Source: Bactericera cockerelli (lineage: Eukaryota; Arthropoda; Insecta; Hemiptera; Triozidae). Taken from it: DNA of 64,000 nt. A program made the translations under genes and the position numbers. Within the stretch, counting starts at the first letter, position 1. The number at the start of each line of letters is the position of its first letter. A model generated the notes under the pieces. That model was given only the letters and a program-made list of their open reading frames with translations, did no database searches and was not told the DNA's origin. Location of the stretch: positions 48,738,449-48,802,448 of the forward strand of contig CM044957.1 of the NCBI GenBank assembly GCA_024516035.1, in the 5' to 3' direction. Shown here one piece after another: positions 29,216-38,934 of the stretch.

Positions 29216-29762
29216 TAAGGCCGGTTCCGGCGCTAGTAGATTGGTAGAATAAGGTTGGTTCTAGGTCTGGCAGATTGGTAGAATAAGGACGCTTCTAGCG
29301 CTAGTAGATTGGTATAGAATAAGGTTGGTTCTAGTGTTAGTAGATTAGTAGAAAAAGGCTACGAGACCTTGTTTAGACTGCTGGAATAAAGGGACTTTTT
29401 AGTCTCACCTCGGCAGTATAAACAAGGTAATTTCTATTTCTATTTCTATACTTCAAGCGATAGTAATGAACTAATGATAGTATATTGGTAGAATAAGGCC
29501 GCTTCTAGTGTTAGTAGATTGGTAGAATAAGGCCGGTTCTAGGGCTGGTATATTGATAGAAAAGGCTACTTCAAGCGATAGTAATGATAGTATATTGGTA
29601 GAATAAGGCCGTTTATAGGACTGGTAGATTGGTAGAATTAGGCCGGTTCTAGTGTTAGTAGATTGGTGGAATATAGACGGTTCTAGGGCTAGTAGATTGG
29701 TAGAATAAGGCCGGTTCTAGAGCTAGTAGATTAGAAGAATAAGGCCGGTTCAAGCCCTAGTA
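29212..29762. repeat. 34-bp minisatellite, about 14 units
   Basis: Unit resembles AATAAGGCCGGTTCTAGGGC plus TAGTAGATTGGTAG. Two longer variants contain GGCTACTTCAAGCGATAGTAA. One of them is split by the insertion at 29363-29449. Confidence 0.9.
29363..29449 (+). mobile_element. 5'-truncated tSINE-D-like tail in the minisatellite
   Basis: GACTGCTGGAATAAAGGGAC, TTTTTAGTCTCACCTCGGCA, GTATAAACAAGG and a (TTTCTA)n tail. The sibling unit (GGCTACTTCAAGCG) shows the empty site. A dinucleotide AC is present on both sides. Confidence 0.8.
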
Positions 29763-29764
29763 AA

Positions 29765-30270
29765 GTCGTATTATAAAACAAGATTAGATTTCATCAAGAC
29801 ACAATACCTTAATTCGTGCCTGAAGGCATGTCTGAGTTAGCTTAACTATAACCCTGTTTCATAACTTGGCCCATGAAGTTGCTCTCAGTGATAGCCCGGC
29901 TTCACTCGACCGTCGCTCAAACCTATCTCACCAAAACGACCGGTTAGCCAATTCTATTGCACCGTGTGTCGGCGGCCCTCACCGTTCCTATCGGGGGGGT
30001 TACGATACATAAATACGATTTTGTTATTCTTCGCAAGTTCGGAACAGTGCAGCATGGTTATGTTTTCTCCGTTGCTTGTGGCCAAAGAAGTGCTGTGTGG
30101 AGAATAATTAACATGATGTCGCAACCGAGTGGCAACGGAGTCGCTTCGAGGCAGACCAGGGAGAAGACTTGCAACATACGACCGACGGTTGGCGACCTAG
30201 CTATAATAGAGAAGCACTAGAATAGATAGCTGAACTATTTTCGTCTAATAATAAAAATAAATTTAAAATT
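29765..30270. other. GC-richer stretch with a weak ORF
   Basis: An 87-codon plus frame (29957-30220) begins MHRVSAALTVPIGG and has no recognised domain. Base composition differs from its flanks, but no splice or promoter signal is decisive. Confidence 0.25.
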
Positions 30271-30271
30271 T

Positions 30272-30464
30272 ACACTATTTAGTGGAAGGTAACCACCAGG
30301 CGAGGTTAATGCTCAAAGCATTTTCTACCACCTAACCCTCAGAGTCTTATTATTGTTGTGGTCACAAACTCAAATTAATGAGGAAAAATTCGTGCACGGG
30401 GTGGGATTCGAACCAACGGATCCCTGCGCTACCTGTATTATCAGACCAGTTGACTAAAAGTGCA
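30272..30464 (-). mobile_element. tSINE-A copy
   Basis: AACCACCAGGCGAGGTTAAT, AAAGCATTTTCTACCACC, GGGATTCGAACCAACGGATC. The extreme head is shortened (GACCAGTTGACTAAAAGTGCA). Confidence 0.88.
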
Positions 30465-30469
30465 GACTA

Positions 30470-30770
30470 CCATTTGACTAATACTTACTTACTTTCCGTG
30501 TCCGCTACTAACACGTCCGTCAGATCTTGTGTTTCCAGTGTTCAGCAACATGGATAGCTGCCTCGTTTGCCTGCAAAAGGTCGTCATGTGTGCAGGTTTG
30601 AGTCAGCAGTTCATTATTTGACTAATAATAGGCTGCTTGAATAGATATAAGAGGAAATTCTGGTCCCTCGCGTTCTCCTATATCCAGGATCAACACTATC
30701 AACAGCTGTAGTACAACCTCCAGATGACAAGTCCGCCGCCTTATGGATCAGCTTCATCACCATGCTTATA
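30470..30770. other. Mixed fragments
   Basis: 30482-30625 is unassigned. 30650-30690 has CTGGTCCCTCGCGTTCTCC and TATATCCAGG, like the pogo-like MITEs. 30717-30757 (GACAAGTCCGCCGCCTTATG) is an inverted tSINE-C head fragment. Confidence 0.5.
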
Positions 30771-30773
30771 TAG

Positions 30774-31066
30774 TCACCACGGCAGAGTGAGTTAGCGCGC
30801 TAGGCATTGCACGCACGGTGACGTGGGTTCGATCCCCGGCGGGTCAGGAATTTTTCTGCTCGGTACTCGGATGTTCGGGGTCCACTCATACCTCTTAAGG
30901 AAAAATGAGTAGTTACTTGTACGAGTAACGACCAGTGACGGCATTACTATCAGAGTAAAAACAAATTAATGTAATGGAATAATTCGAAAAGTAAAGGAGG
31001 CTCTTAGTAATGCTGCGCTACCCACAAAAATTGTGAAGAGCCCTTGTGCTTCATCACAAATACATA
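30774..31066 (+). mobile_element. tSINE-B copy
   Basis: CACGGCAGAGTGAGTTAGCG, GGGTTCGATCCCCGGCGGGT, GTTCGGGGTCCACTCATACC, GAGGCTCTTAGTAATGCTGC and CTTGTGCTTCATCACAAATA. About 10% different from the 2.8-kb copy, with no clear poly(A) or target duplication. Confidence 0.9.
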
Positions 31067-31069
31067 ACC

Positions 31070-31342
31070 TTACATACTTCATCTTCAAGCCCTACATAAC
31101 ACCGAAACATATAAGTTTGAGCTATTTATATGTAATACAAGGTCTCATCTTTTTTCATTGGTAGCACTGACAGTATGCTTCCAGCATTGCCTCTTTGAGT
31201 GGCAATAAGTTTGAGCTACCTCCAACACGTAAACACTTCCCAACACAGCACGGAAAGGCAAGTTTCTTTCGCGTAACAACTACTGTACTGTCACTAAAAT
31301 ATTCAAAAACCCAACTCCGCTCTCTGCACCTCATTCCCCCGG
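31070..31342. other. No recognisable feature
   Basis: Unique-looking. The minus frame across 31155-31481 depends on the poly(C) tract. Confidence 0.4.
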
Positions 31343-31378
31343 GTGCCTTCCCCCCACCCCCCCCCCCCCCCCCCCCCC
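31343..31378. repeat. Poly(C) tract
   Basis: A run of C with one A near its start. It generates Pro- or Gly-repeat artefact frames. A short poly(G) also lies at 31914-31929. Confidence 0.95.
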
Positions 31379-31379
31379 G

Positions 31380-32145
31380 AACAACTCTCTCGTGCGCCGT
31401 CGAAAGTTCAAAGCTCCGAAAGCGTCCCCTCTCTTCTTCTTCATTGTACCTACATAGATTGGACAGAGGACGGAGTGACACTCACACAGAAAAAAAGAAT
31501 TGGAAAGCTTCAGAAGCGTCCAAACAGTCCATATTTGATAGTTTCTGATTGGAACAAAACGTCATCAAACATGTCCTGTGAGAAACAAATTAAAAAAAAA
31601 ATAAATACCTATCTATGTATGTACGAGTGTACTGATAGAAATCCACAATTTTTTTCTTTCTCAAAAAAAATACTAATAATATCTACATACACATATGCAT
31701 ATACAATTACTAGAAGATAAGATCCTAAAGATAAATTACCTACAAAGTTAATCCTTCAACGACATTAACGACCTAACATCCAAAAAACACCTAAAAAACA
31801 AGTATACATATTAGGTAAATAAAAGCCAATGGGGCTGATAAGATCACCATTTCTAAACCAGAAGAGCAGGCACCACGCACGGGAGATGACCTTTAACCTT
31901 TGCGGAACCATGGTGGTGGGGGGGGGGGGCCCTCGTGAAAGTCTTGTGGGTGATAAGACTGATAAGAAGCATGAGGTCGGGCGAGTGACTAGAAGTAGTG
32001 ATAAGACCTGATAAGGAGTGATAAGAGACACCCCTTGATCGCCGAACTTGTGCTCGTTCATAGAGCTAACAGGGATAAGGAGTTGAATATTTCAATAGGT
32101 AGATAGGTGATTATATTAAGTACTATGAAATGTAGTACTTAATAT
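31380..32145. other. No recognisable feature
   Basis: No repeat family. The frames at 31343-31720 and 31765-32061 have no motif. Confidence 0.4.
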
Positions 32146-32148
32146 CAT

Positions 32149-32345
32149 CCTGGCTGGAGGACTATAAACAGGGAGTAGACCAGCAGTCAGGCTGGGGGAC
32201 TATTAACAGGGAGGAGACCAGCATTGGCTTGGTTCTGGGGGCCCTTGTCAATTATTAGCCTCCTAGTATAGACAGTGGTAAAAGTGCTGAGTCATTCCTC
32301 CACTGTCTGGCTACCATCGTTCACGATGACGCCACCGTATGATGA
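32149..32345 (+). repeat. Repeat F copy
   Basis: Two GACTATWAACAGGGAG modules, then GGTTCTGGGGGCCCTTGTCA and ACCATCGTTCACGATGACGC. Same order as at 4.5 kb with one module fewer. Confidence 0.8.
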
Positions 32346-32349
32346 CTAT

Positions 32350-32680
32350 GAAATAGAGGGGAAAAAAGAGATTGAGAATAATATCTAATGGTTCAAATCT
32401 TTGACGCCGAGTTCCGGCCTGAAACAATGTACGGCAATGCCTCAGTGTAGTTTTAGGAAAAATAAATATAGGGCCATACCTCGGGTGCATCCATTCAAAT
32501 GGATATCCTTAATACCCTTTTTCCTATTATTACGTGTTCAGATTGACATACCTATATTTACAAGTAAACAGCATTAACAAACAAATAAGGCTACATTGAA
32601 CAAATATGTAAAAGGAGTACAAGAGGAAGTATGAAAAAATGGATTAGGTTCATGAAATGAAATTACATCCAAGTTTAGGG
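32350..32680. other. AT-rich, nothing recognised
   Basis: Contains GGGCCATACCTCGGGTG, a short echo of the GGCATGGCC motif seen at 12.9-13.4 kb. Otherwise featureless. Confidence 0.45.
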
Positions 32681-32681
32681 A

Positions 32682-33400
32682 TTAAATTTTGTTTTCCCAG
32701 TATTGAGCAACCGCAATAGCTTTACTTTTGGCTGTGACTAGGTCTTCAATGGTACAGCTAGTTAGGGCATATCAAGAAGTGATCTCCATCCTGAATTGCT
32801 TAACAATCACAACATTAAATTTGTTATCATTTTCTTGTAGGTATTTCCATCTAACTAGGTTATGTTTTCCTCTCGGTGTTTTTGTTCGAAGTCGATTGAG
32901 TGACTTCCATGTTTTGTATTTCAGGTTGAAGCCAGCGGGTAATTCTTCATTAGGTTCTAATATCTTCTCTCCAAAGGTTCTCACAACTTCTAATATCTTC
33001 TCTCCAAAGGTTCTCACAACTTCTAATATCTTCTCTCCAAAGGTTCTCACAACTTCTAATATCTTCTCTCCAAAGATTCTCACAACTTCTAATATCTTCT
33101 CTCCAAAGGTTCTCACAACTTCTAATATCTCCTCTCCAAAGGTTCTCACAACTTCTAATATCTTCTCTCCAAAGGTTCTCACAACTTCTAATATCTCCTC
33201 TCCAAAGGTTCTCACAACTTCTAATATCTCCTCTCCAAAGGTTCTCACAACTTCTAATATCTTCTCACAACTACTTCTCTCCAAAGGTTTATTCGTCTTA
33301 CTTCAGGTGGAATCAAACAAATTTCGGTATTTCTCATGAAGCTTCTCCTTGATTTCAGTCTTTGAACAACATGTTGGAGATTGGATGACGGTTATCAAGT
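32682..33400 (-). pseudogene. Degenerate LINE-type ORF C-terminus with in-frame 33-bp expansion
   Basis: Minus frame from about 33400 down to TAA at 32684-32682, with in-frame TGA near 33312 and at 32774-32772. The segment LPAGFNLKYKTWKSLNRLRT before a basic G-K-H-N-L-V-R-W stretch resembles the post-polymerase region of LINE reverse transcriptases (L-N-R-x-R-T...H/N-L-x-R-W), and the last 29 codons (SCTIEDLVTAKSKAIAVAQY) look like a conserved tail. Between them an 11-residue unit (FGEKILEVVRT) is repeated nine to ten times. Assignment is by pattern memory only. Confidence 0.4.
32959..33278. repeat. 33-bp minisatellite, nine full units
   Basis: Unit AATATCTTCTCTCCAAAGGT plus TCTCACAACTTCT, starting at 32959 and every 33 bp to 33256. 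Variants switch T to C so that Lys/Glu alternates in the minus frame. Length 33 keeps the surrounding frame. Confidence 0.96.
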
Positions 33401-33419
33401 TCCTGCTTTTTCTTCTCTA

Positions 33420-33860
33420 TTTCAGCTTTTCTATTGACACCGTCTTTTCTAGAAAAAAATCCTGACTTTCCCCAGTTCGTAGTGTATTCTGTACATTGAA
33501 CTTACCATCGAAACTGGCTATGATTTCTTTCCTGTTTCTTCCTAATACGAAACGTGAGGTGTTACAAAACACCGAACACACTCAATTTTCGTCCCAAACG
33601 GTACCATTAATATCAGAGAACCTCACAACGGCACGGCGCCTGACACGCAACACGATCACGAAAATCTCCCCCTCCCTTTAGACCCAGGAATGCCCCCCAA
33701 CACCTTACCTCCTCCCCCCAACCCTGTTTTTCCAACGTGTGCCCATGGCGTGCTGGGAAATTTTGGAATTCGAGGGAAATTCCCTCTCGAGCGAGTGTGG
33801 GGGCGATAATTTGCTTTTCTTTAGCGTGCGGATGTCATTTTAGCTTGTTTTCACCCCAAA
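33420..33860. other. GC-richer unassigned block
   Basis: 33590-33800 has CpG-rich pieces (GGCACGGCGCCTGACACGCA) and C runs. No frame above 61 codons and no motif. Confidence 0.3.
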
Positions 33861-34074
33861 CCTCTCTCCCTCTAGCCTCCACACACTCATAATGCTGTAC
33901 CTCTCTACTCACACCATACACACTCTCTCTCTCTCTCTCGCCTACACACAAAATCATAATACTCTCTCTCTCTCTCGCCTCTCTAGAACACGCATAATAA
34001 TCATTCGCCCTTCCTCTCTCTCTCTCTTACACACACACACATTTCCTTTCGTCTCATCTATACTTTCTTATCCA

Positions 34075-34114
<40 letters not shown>

Positions 34115-34540
34115 ATATACCTACTACCCTCCTCTCTCTCCCTCCCTTCTCTCTCTCCCTTCTCTATCTTCTTTTCCTCTCTCTTTTTCCTTCTCCCTCT
34201 TTTCAATCTCTTTTTCTTCTCTTTCTTTCTCTTATCTCCCCACTTACCCTCTCTCTCTTTTTAATTTCTCTCTCCACTTACACCCTAATCTCCATCTCTC
34301 TCTCTCTTCTCTTTCTTCTCCCTTTCTCACTCTCTCTCTCCTTTTCTTTCACTTATTTCCCCACTCACTCCCTGAACTCACTCACTCTCTATCTCTCTCT
34401 CTCTTATCTCTTCACTTACACTCTAATCTCCATCTCTCTCTTCTTTTCTTCTCACTTCCTTTCTCTCTCTCTTTTTCTTTCTCTCATCTCCCCACTCACC
34501 CCTTAATCTCTTTCTCACTCTTTCCTCGTTCCTCATTACC
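33860..34540. repeat. CT-rich low-complexity block
   Basis: Long interrupted (CT)n and CTCC runs, pure (CT)n near 34075-34112. It produces a Ser/Leu-rich 204-codon artefact frame. Confidence 0.93.
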
Positions 34541-34639
34541 TCTCAAGTGAGAAGCCTGCAGGCTTTGCAGATATGAATAGGATACGAGAACCTATATCTC
34601 GAGAACGCACTCGTAAACACTCTTAAATTGAAGCAATTA

Positions 34640-34920
34640 TATTTCCTGTTGGGTGAGAACGTAATGGAAGATAAACCTGATGGGTTTGTGGGGGAGGCTT
34701 TTCAGCGGTGGGGGGGGGGGGGAGGTTAGCTTTAAAGTGGGCGCCGGGGGCCTCTTTGAGATGGGTGGAAGACCTTGAGTGATGTTGTGTGTGTTGTGGA
34801 GGGGTTAAAAAGTATGTAAGGTGCCTTAAAAGTGGGAGTCTGGGGCTTTGAGAGATCGGGGGGGGGCGAAGAGGGGGGGCTGGATTGGCTTTGAGATGGA
34901 GGTGGGCGCTTTCCAGGAAA
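34640..34920. other. G-rich stretch
   Basis: Several G runs (34710-34726, 34858-34880) on the plus strand. The minus frame at 34623-35126 is Pro-rich from these runs. G-quadruplex formation is possible. Confidence 0.5.
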
Positions 34921-34979
34921 TGGAGTAAGAATTTAATAACATTCTGGCTGTTCCTTGTTACAAAATTCCCTATTCGTAC

Positions 34980-35165
34980 TTTTCCTTTGTTTATTATCTC
35001 TCCTCTCTTATCGCCCTTTCCACCCTCATTCCCTCTCCTCCTTTCTCTAATACATTTCTCGCCCTTATACATATCTCTCTCTCCCTCTTTCTTACCCCCT
35101 CTTTCCTTCCTTTTTTTACCTTTCAACTTATTTCTCTCTCCCTCTCCTACTATCTATTTCATCAT
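34980..35165. repeat. Second CT-rich block
   Basis: Pyrimidine-rich with CTCTCTCC and CTTTCC runs. No gene. Confidence 0.9.
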
Positions 35166-35220
35166 AAACATCTAATACACCTGCTACACCTATACGCAAC
35201 TTTTCTCCACTCCAGTTCTT

Positions 35221-35430
35221 TATCAAAGAAGTTCTCAATGAGTTTTTTGGAAGGGGTAAGATGCAGAAAATGGAAGGGGCAAGATGCCTTCTAAATCCAA
35301 TCTACTTTATCATCAACATCACCTAACTCTTTCTATTTAACCAGTTTGTTTCTTCATTAAGTTTCTTAATGAGATTTTTTGGAAGGGGTAACATGTTGCA
35401 AATGGAAGGGGTAACATGTAAAATACCTTC
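35221..35430. repeat. Direct duplication of ~80 bp
   Basis: TTTTTTGGAAGGGGTAAGATG with AATGGAAGGGGCAAGATG is repeated as TTTTTTGGAAGGGGTAACATG with AATGGAAGGGGTAACATG about 130 bp on. Each copy is followed by ACCTTCTA-type sequence. Confidence 0.75.
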
Positions 35431-35900
35431 TACATCTATGTATAATAATATGTATATTGTATATCTACTTCACTATGAACAGTTGTCTTTTACTTAGGCT
35501 GGAAATTTTGGAGTTCTCTAGAGGTTCAGGGCCAATAAAACACAGATGAATTTCTCTAGTTTTTCCTCCAGACTCCATCTCCAGATGTGCCTGATCATAC
35601 CACCAGTGACTCATCTCTCCAGCATATTCTACTGAGAGTCATGCCTAGTTACCTACAGTACAGTCATACTTGTACCTGGCGTGCAAAATGTACAGTCATA
35701 CCTGTAGCACATGTTGAGGGATTACCTTCACCTCGACTGCTCTCAAAGTACTACCCCAGTCAGTTTTTGATTTTGAGCCGAATTATAAAACTAGACTAAT
35801 GTTAAGGCACGCCCTCATTTTCAACCAATCACAGCGCACTACAGCCCGAGCCGGGGAATATAGTCCACTTAGGTCAAATCCAATTCTGTTTTAGAATCAA
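35431..35900. other. No gene; short relatives of the 36-kb repeat
   Basis: TTCAACCAATCACAGCGCAC at about 35820 is an inverse echo of CTGTGATTGGTTGAAACTCC in the 36.2-36.9 kb duplication. Otherwise unassigned. Confidence 0.45.
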
Positions 35901-35903
35901 ACC

Positions 35904-36069
35904 TTAATCAGTATAAACAGAAAAGCGAGAAGTTGTACTAGATGTGCATGAATATCAGAACATACCTGGACAGCTGTTTCGAGCTTATATGCTCTCATCA
36001 GCAGGTAATAAGTTCTGATTATCCATGCCATCAACTAACCTCTCTATTTTAATCAGTATGAACAGAAAA
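35904..36069 (-). repeat. Direct repeat unit (145 bp) carrying a hammerhead ribozyme
   Basis: TTAATCAGTATAAACAGAAAA (35904) and TTAATCAGTATGAACAGAAAA (36049) on the plus strand bracket the ribozyme. The inverse sequence matches the brackets of the 24.0-kb copy, with AGAAGTTGT adjoining. Confidence 0.78.
35956..36017 (-). ncRNA. Hammerhead ribozyme, type I, structurally intact
   Basis: Minus strand 5' to 3': outer stem I CAGAAC, internal-loop TTAT, inner stem I TACCTG, CTGATGA (36001-35995), stem II GAGC-ATATAA-GCTC, GAAA (35980-35977), short stem III within CAGCTG, GTC cleavage triplet, CAGGTA, T, GTTCTG. Inner (6 bp) and outer (6 bp) stem I pair perfectly. Predicted cleavage lies between minus-strand bases 35969 and 35968. 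All conserved core bases are present. Very short stem III is typical of the minimal hammerheads described in Penelope-like retroelements. Confidence 0.88.
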
Positions 36070-36238
36070 ATGGTATATATCAAATTAAGACTTGGTATTT
36101 ATCAACATAATATTGTAAACAAACCACTCCACACAGGACACGGAAGCGGTCCAATACATTGCTTCAGGAAGTCCAAAGGGTCCACCACCTATATGAATCC
36201 CCCCACCACCATGATGCAACACCCTTGGAGATGGAAAT

Positions 36239-36891
36239 GATATAAGAAGGCTAGTGTTAGACCGGGATTTGTCAAGTGTTGTCGAGAAGTGTAGCAAAGC
36301 GTTGCGAAGCAGAAAGAAATTGGGCTATAGTGTCCTGTGATTGGTTGAAACTCCTGAATGTAAATACACGTTGAGCAAAAAGAGGAAAGTTTCCTTGAAA
36401 GAATATTATCTTGTAAAAAAATAAAAGTAATGATAAGATGGTTGATAAGAGGTACAAATTGGACTATAGTGTGCTGTGATTGGTTGAAACTCCTGGATGT
36501 AAATACACGTTAAGCAAAAAAGAGGAAAGTTTTCTTGAAAGAATATAATATTGGGAAAAAAAAAGATATAAGAAGGCTAGTGTTAGACCGGGATTTGTCA
36601 AGTGTTGTCGAGAAGTGTAGCAAAGCGTTGCGAAGCAGAAAGAAATTGGGCTATAGTGTCCTGTGATTGGTTGAAACTCCTGGATGTAAATACACGTTGA
36701 GCAAAAAGAGGAAAGTTTCCTTGAAAGAATATTATCTTGTAAAAAAATAAAAGTAATGATAAGATGGTTGATAAGAGGTACAAATTGGACTATAGTGTGC
36801 TGTGATTGGTTGAAACTCCTAGCTGTAAATAAACGCTATGCAAAAAGAGGAAAGTTTCCTTCAAAGAATATTATCTTGTAAAAAAAAAAAA
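36239..36891. repeat. 326-bp tandem duplication with nested ~140-bp repeats
   Basis: GATATAAGAAGGCTAGTG starts at 36239 and 36565, giving two 326-bp copies nearly identical over most of their length. Each contains two sub-copies of GCTGTGATTGGTTGAAACTC to GGAAAGTTTCCTTGAAAGAA, about 138 bp apart. The two identical 61-codon minus frames (36272-36457, 36598-36783) are by-products. Confidence 0.93.
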
Positions 36892-37190
36892 AAAAAATAT
36901 GATAAGATTGTTGATAAGAGGTACACCTGGTGGTACCTGGTACATAGTCGGTAGACTCGATATATAGTCGGCAAGGAAAAGACCAGTAACAATCAGGCGA
37001 TGACTCATGTCGCACATGTGCCCAAGATACTAATGCGAATGATGATAACAATGTGGACCACCTGTTAATAATTACCACCACCTGTTCATACAGGAAAATT
37101 TTCACCCACCGACGAGTGGAATCTCGTGTGGAATTCAAAGTCTGCCCTGATGTTCATAACCTCTGTGGCCGGGTCGAGGGTCGAGGCCAT
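36892..37190. other. Unassigned
   Basis: Poly(A) and mixed sequence. The minus frame at 36836-37138 partly reads the preceding repeat. No motif. Confidence 0.4.
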
Positions 37191-37194
37191 CTTT

Positions 37195-37740
37195 ATGCTG
37201 GCTAATAGCTGGCAAGAACTTAGCATCAATCACAAGACTGTGTGCCTCTTAACCTTTATGGATTGGTCAAGATCTCCCTGCTGGCTAATAGCTGGCAAGA
37301 ACTTATCATCAATCAGAAGACTGTGTGCATCTTAACCTCTATGGACAGGTTAAGATCCCTCTGCTGGCTAATAGCTGGCAAGAACTTAGCATCAATCACA
37401 AGACTGTGTGCCTCTTAACCTCTATGGACAGGTCAAGATCCCCCTGCTGGCTAATAGCTGGCAAGAACTTATCATTAATCAAAAGACTGTGTGCATCTTT
37501 TAACCTCTATGGACAGGTCAAGATCCCCTGCTGGCTAATAGCTGGCAAGAACTTATCATCAATCACAAGACTGTGTGCCTCTTAACCTCTATGACTTGGT
37601 CAAGATTCACCTGCTGGCTATTAACTGACAAGAACTTACCGCCAATCACAAGACTGTGTGCCTTTATGGCCAGGTCGAGATTCTCCTGCTAGCTAAAAGC
37701 TGGCAAGAACTTACCACCAATCACAAGACTGTGTGCCACA
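37195..37740. repeat. ~82-bp minisatellite, seven units
   Basis: Each unit contains CTGCTGGCTAATAGCTGGCA, AGAACTTAGCATCAATCAC, AAGACTGTGTGCCTCTTAAC and CTCTATGGACAGGTCAAGAT. Copies recur about every 82 bp, and the last two are more diverged. Frames across it are artefacts. Confidence 0.93.
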
Positions 37741-37829
37741 GGCCAGGCTGGCTGAGGTTAATGTGGGTAGTAGGTTTGTGAATTTCCTACGATGAAAGCG
37801 ACGTTTAATCCAAATTAAAAAAAAAGACC
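37737..37829 (+). mobile_element. 5S-SINE 3' part, 5'-truncated
   Basis: CAGGCTGGCTGAGGTTAATG, TGGGTAGTAGGTTTGTGAAT, GATGAAAGCGACGTTTAATCC and a poly(A) tail. The 5S head is missing, as expected from incomplete reverse transcription. Confidence 0.82.
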
Positions 37830-38049
37830 TAAGAAATTTCTACTCTACCATCTCTTATAATTTTAGTTTTGGACTGACTGTACAGGTGTACATTTACAGT
37901 GTACCCTGTAGTACCCTGTACAGGTTGGCCGCTGGGTGGGGTGGGGGTTACAGTTCACCTAGTATATCTTGACTGCTCCAATGTGGCGTGATCCCTTTGT
38001 CAAGCCATGAATTAAATTGTCTAATTAGACCGATGGCGATGGACGCAGC

Positions 38050-38290
38050 CATCATGTCGTGGTGTAACGGTTATGACTACTGCTCGTAGTCCAGAGATAC
38101 TGAGTTCGCTCCCCGGTTAGGGCAGAATTTTTTTAATAGAAATTTCTGCTTATCAAGTAAAGAATACGTGAGGTTGAGTTGGGTAGCTGACCCAGCGGAG
38201 ACGAGGCGAGGTTGAATTGGGTAGCTGATGCGATTCTCAGCATTGGTAGGTAAAACCTCACTGTCCTAATTATAATAATAATATAATAAT
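38050..38290 (+). mobile_element. tSINE-L, single copy (tRNA-derived)
   Basis: A-box-like GTCGTGGTGTAACGGTTATG and B-box-like TGAGTTCGCTCCCC, then a body with CTTATCAAGTAAAGAATACG and a partly duplicated GAGGTTGARTTGGGTAGCTG, ending GTAAAACCTCACTGTCC and (AAT)n. No sibling in the window. Confidence 0.65.
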
Positions 38291-38805
38291 AACTCATTAT
38301 TGACAAGAATAATATTGACAAAGGGCGTGATTATTGCATCAAACCCATAGCCTAATTGACCGAAATCAGGACTTTAAACCTAAAATAGAATTATGGAACC
38401 AATCTTTCATGAAGTTTTGGTTTCAGAAGTATTCACATAGGTAGGCTCTAAAGTCATAAATAGTTATATTCAAAATTAAAACATATCCTCATTTTTTATG
38501 ATTTTTTTTTTTCATATCAAAACCCAAGATTAGAATAAGGACCTCAATAAAACTGAAGATATAATGCGATTGGAAAGTGTCATGAAGGTAGTTTAGTGAC
38601 ACATGGCAATAAACTAGTGCCTAACACGTGAGAGGTTGACAAGTTATAATAAAAATAATAATTTTATTATTCGGTAGGTAGTAATATTTCTGAAATTATG
38701 TAATATTGTAAAACTTTTGATTTTAGTAAGTATAGATATATTTGTTTTATTTCATAAAGAAATATTCTTTGTAATTCAAATACAAATCATATAAATAGAT
38801 TCCAT
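38291..38805. other. AT-rich, nothing recognised
   Basis: No frame or element. Confidence 0.5.
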
Positions 38806-38810
38806 ATAAA

Positions 38811-38862
38811 CCGACCGACCTCAGTAGCTTCATCGATAAGTCAGCGGACTTCTAACCTGGAG
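38811..38862 (+). mobile_element. tSINE-C head fragment
   Basis: ACCTCAGTAGCTTCATCGAT through GCGGACTTCTAACCTGGAG, then abruptly ended by TATG-rich sequence before the hairpin and foldback. Confidence 0.8.
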
Positions 38863-38887
38863 TATGTAATATATAATATATAATTAT

Positions 38888-38931
38888 GTATGTAATGTTT
38901 CACAGTCTACGGACTGTGAAACATTACATAC
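38888..38931. repeat. Perfect 20-bp hairpin
   Basis: GTATGTAATGTTTCACAGTC, loop TACG, then the exact inverse. It lies three bases before a TACAGGGT foldback element. Confidence 0.96.
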
Positions 38932-38934
38932 ATA

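Noticed and set aside
28814..29218. 134-codon plus-strand ORF
   Set aside because: Its first third is inverted 5S-SINE plus poly(T); only the GC-richer remainder is left open as unassigned.
33892..34506. 204-codon ORF rich in Ser/Leu
   Set aside because: Translation of CT-rich low-complexity DNA.
36272..36783. Identical 61-codon minus ORFs as duplicated genes
   Set aside because: By-product of the 326-bp tandem duplication in AT-rich non-coding DNA.
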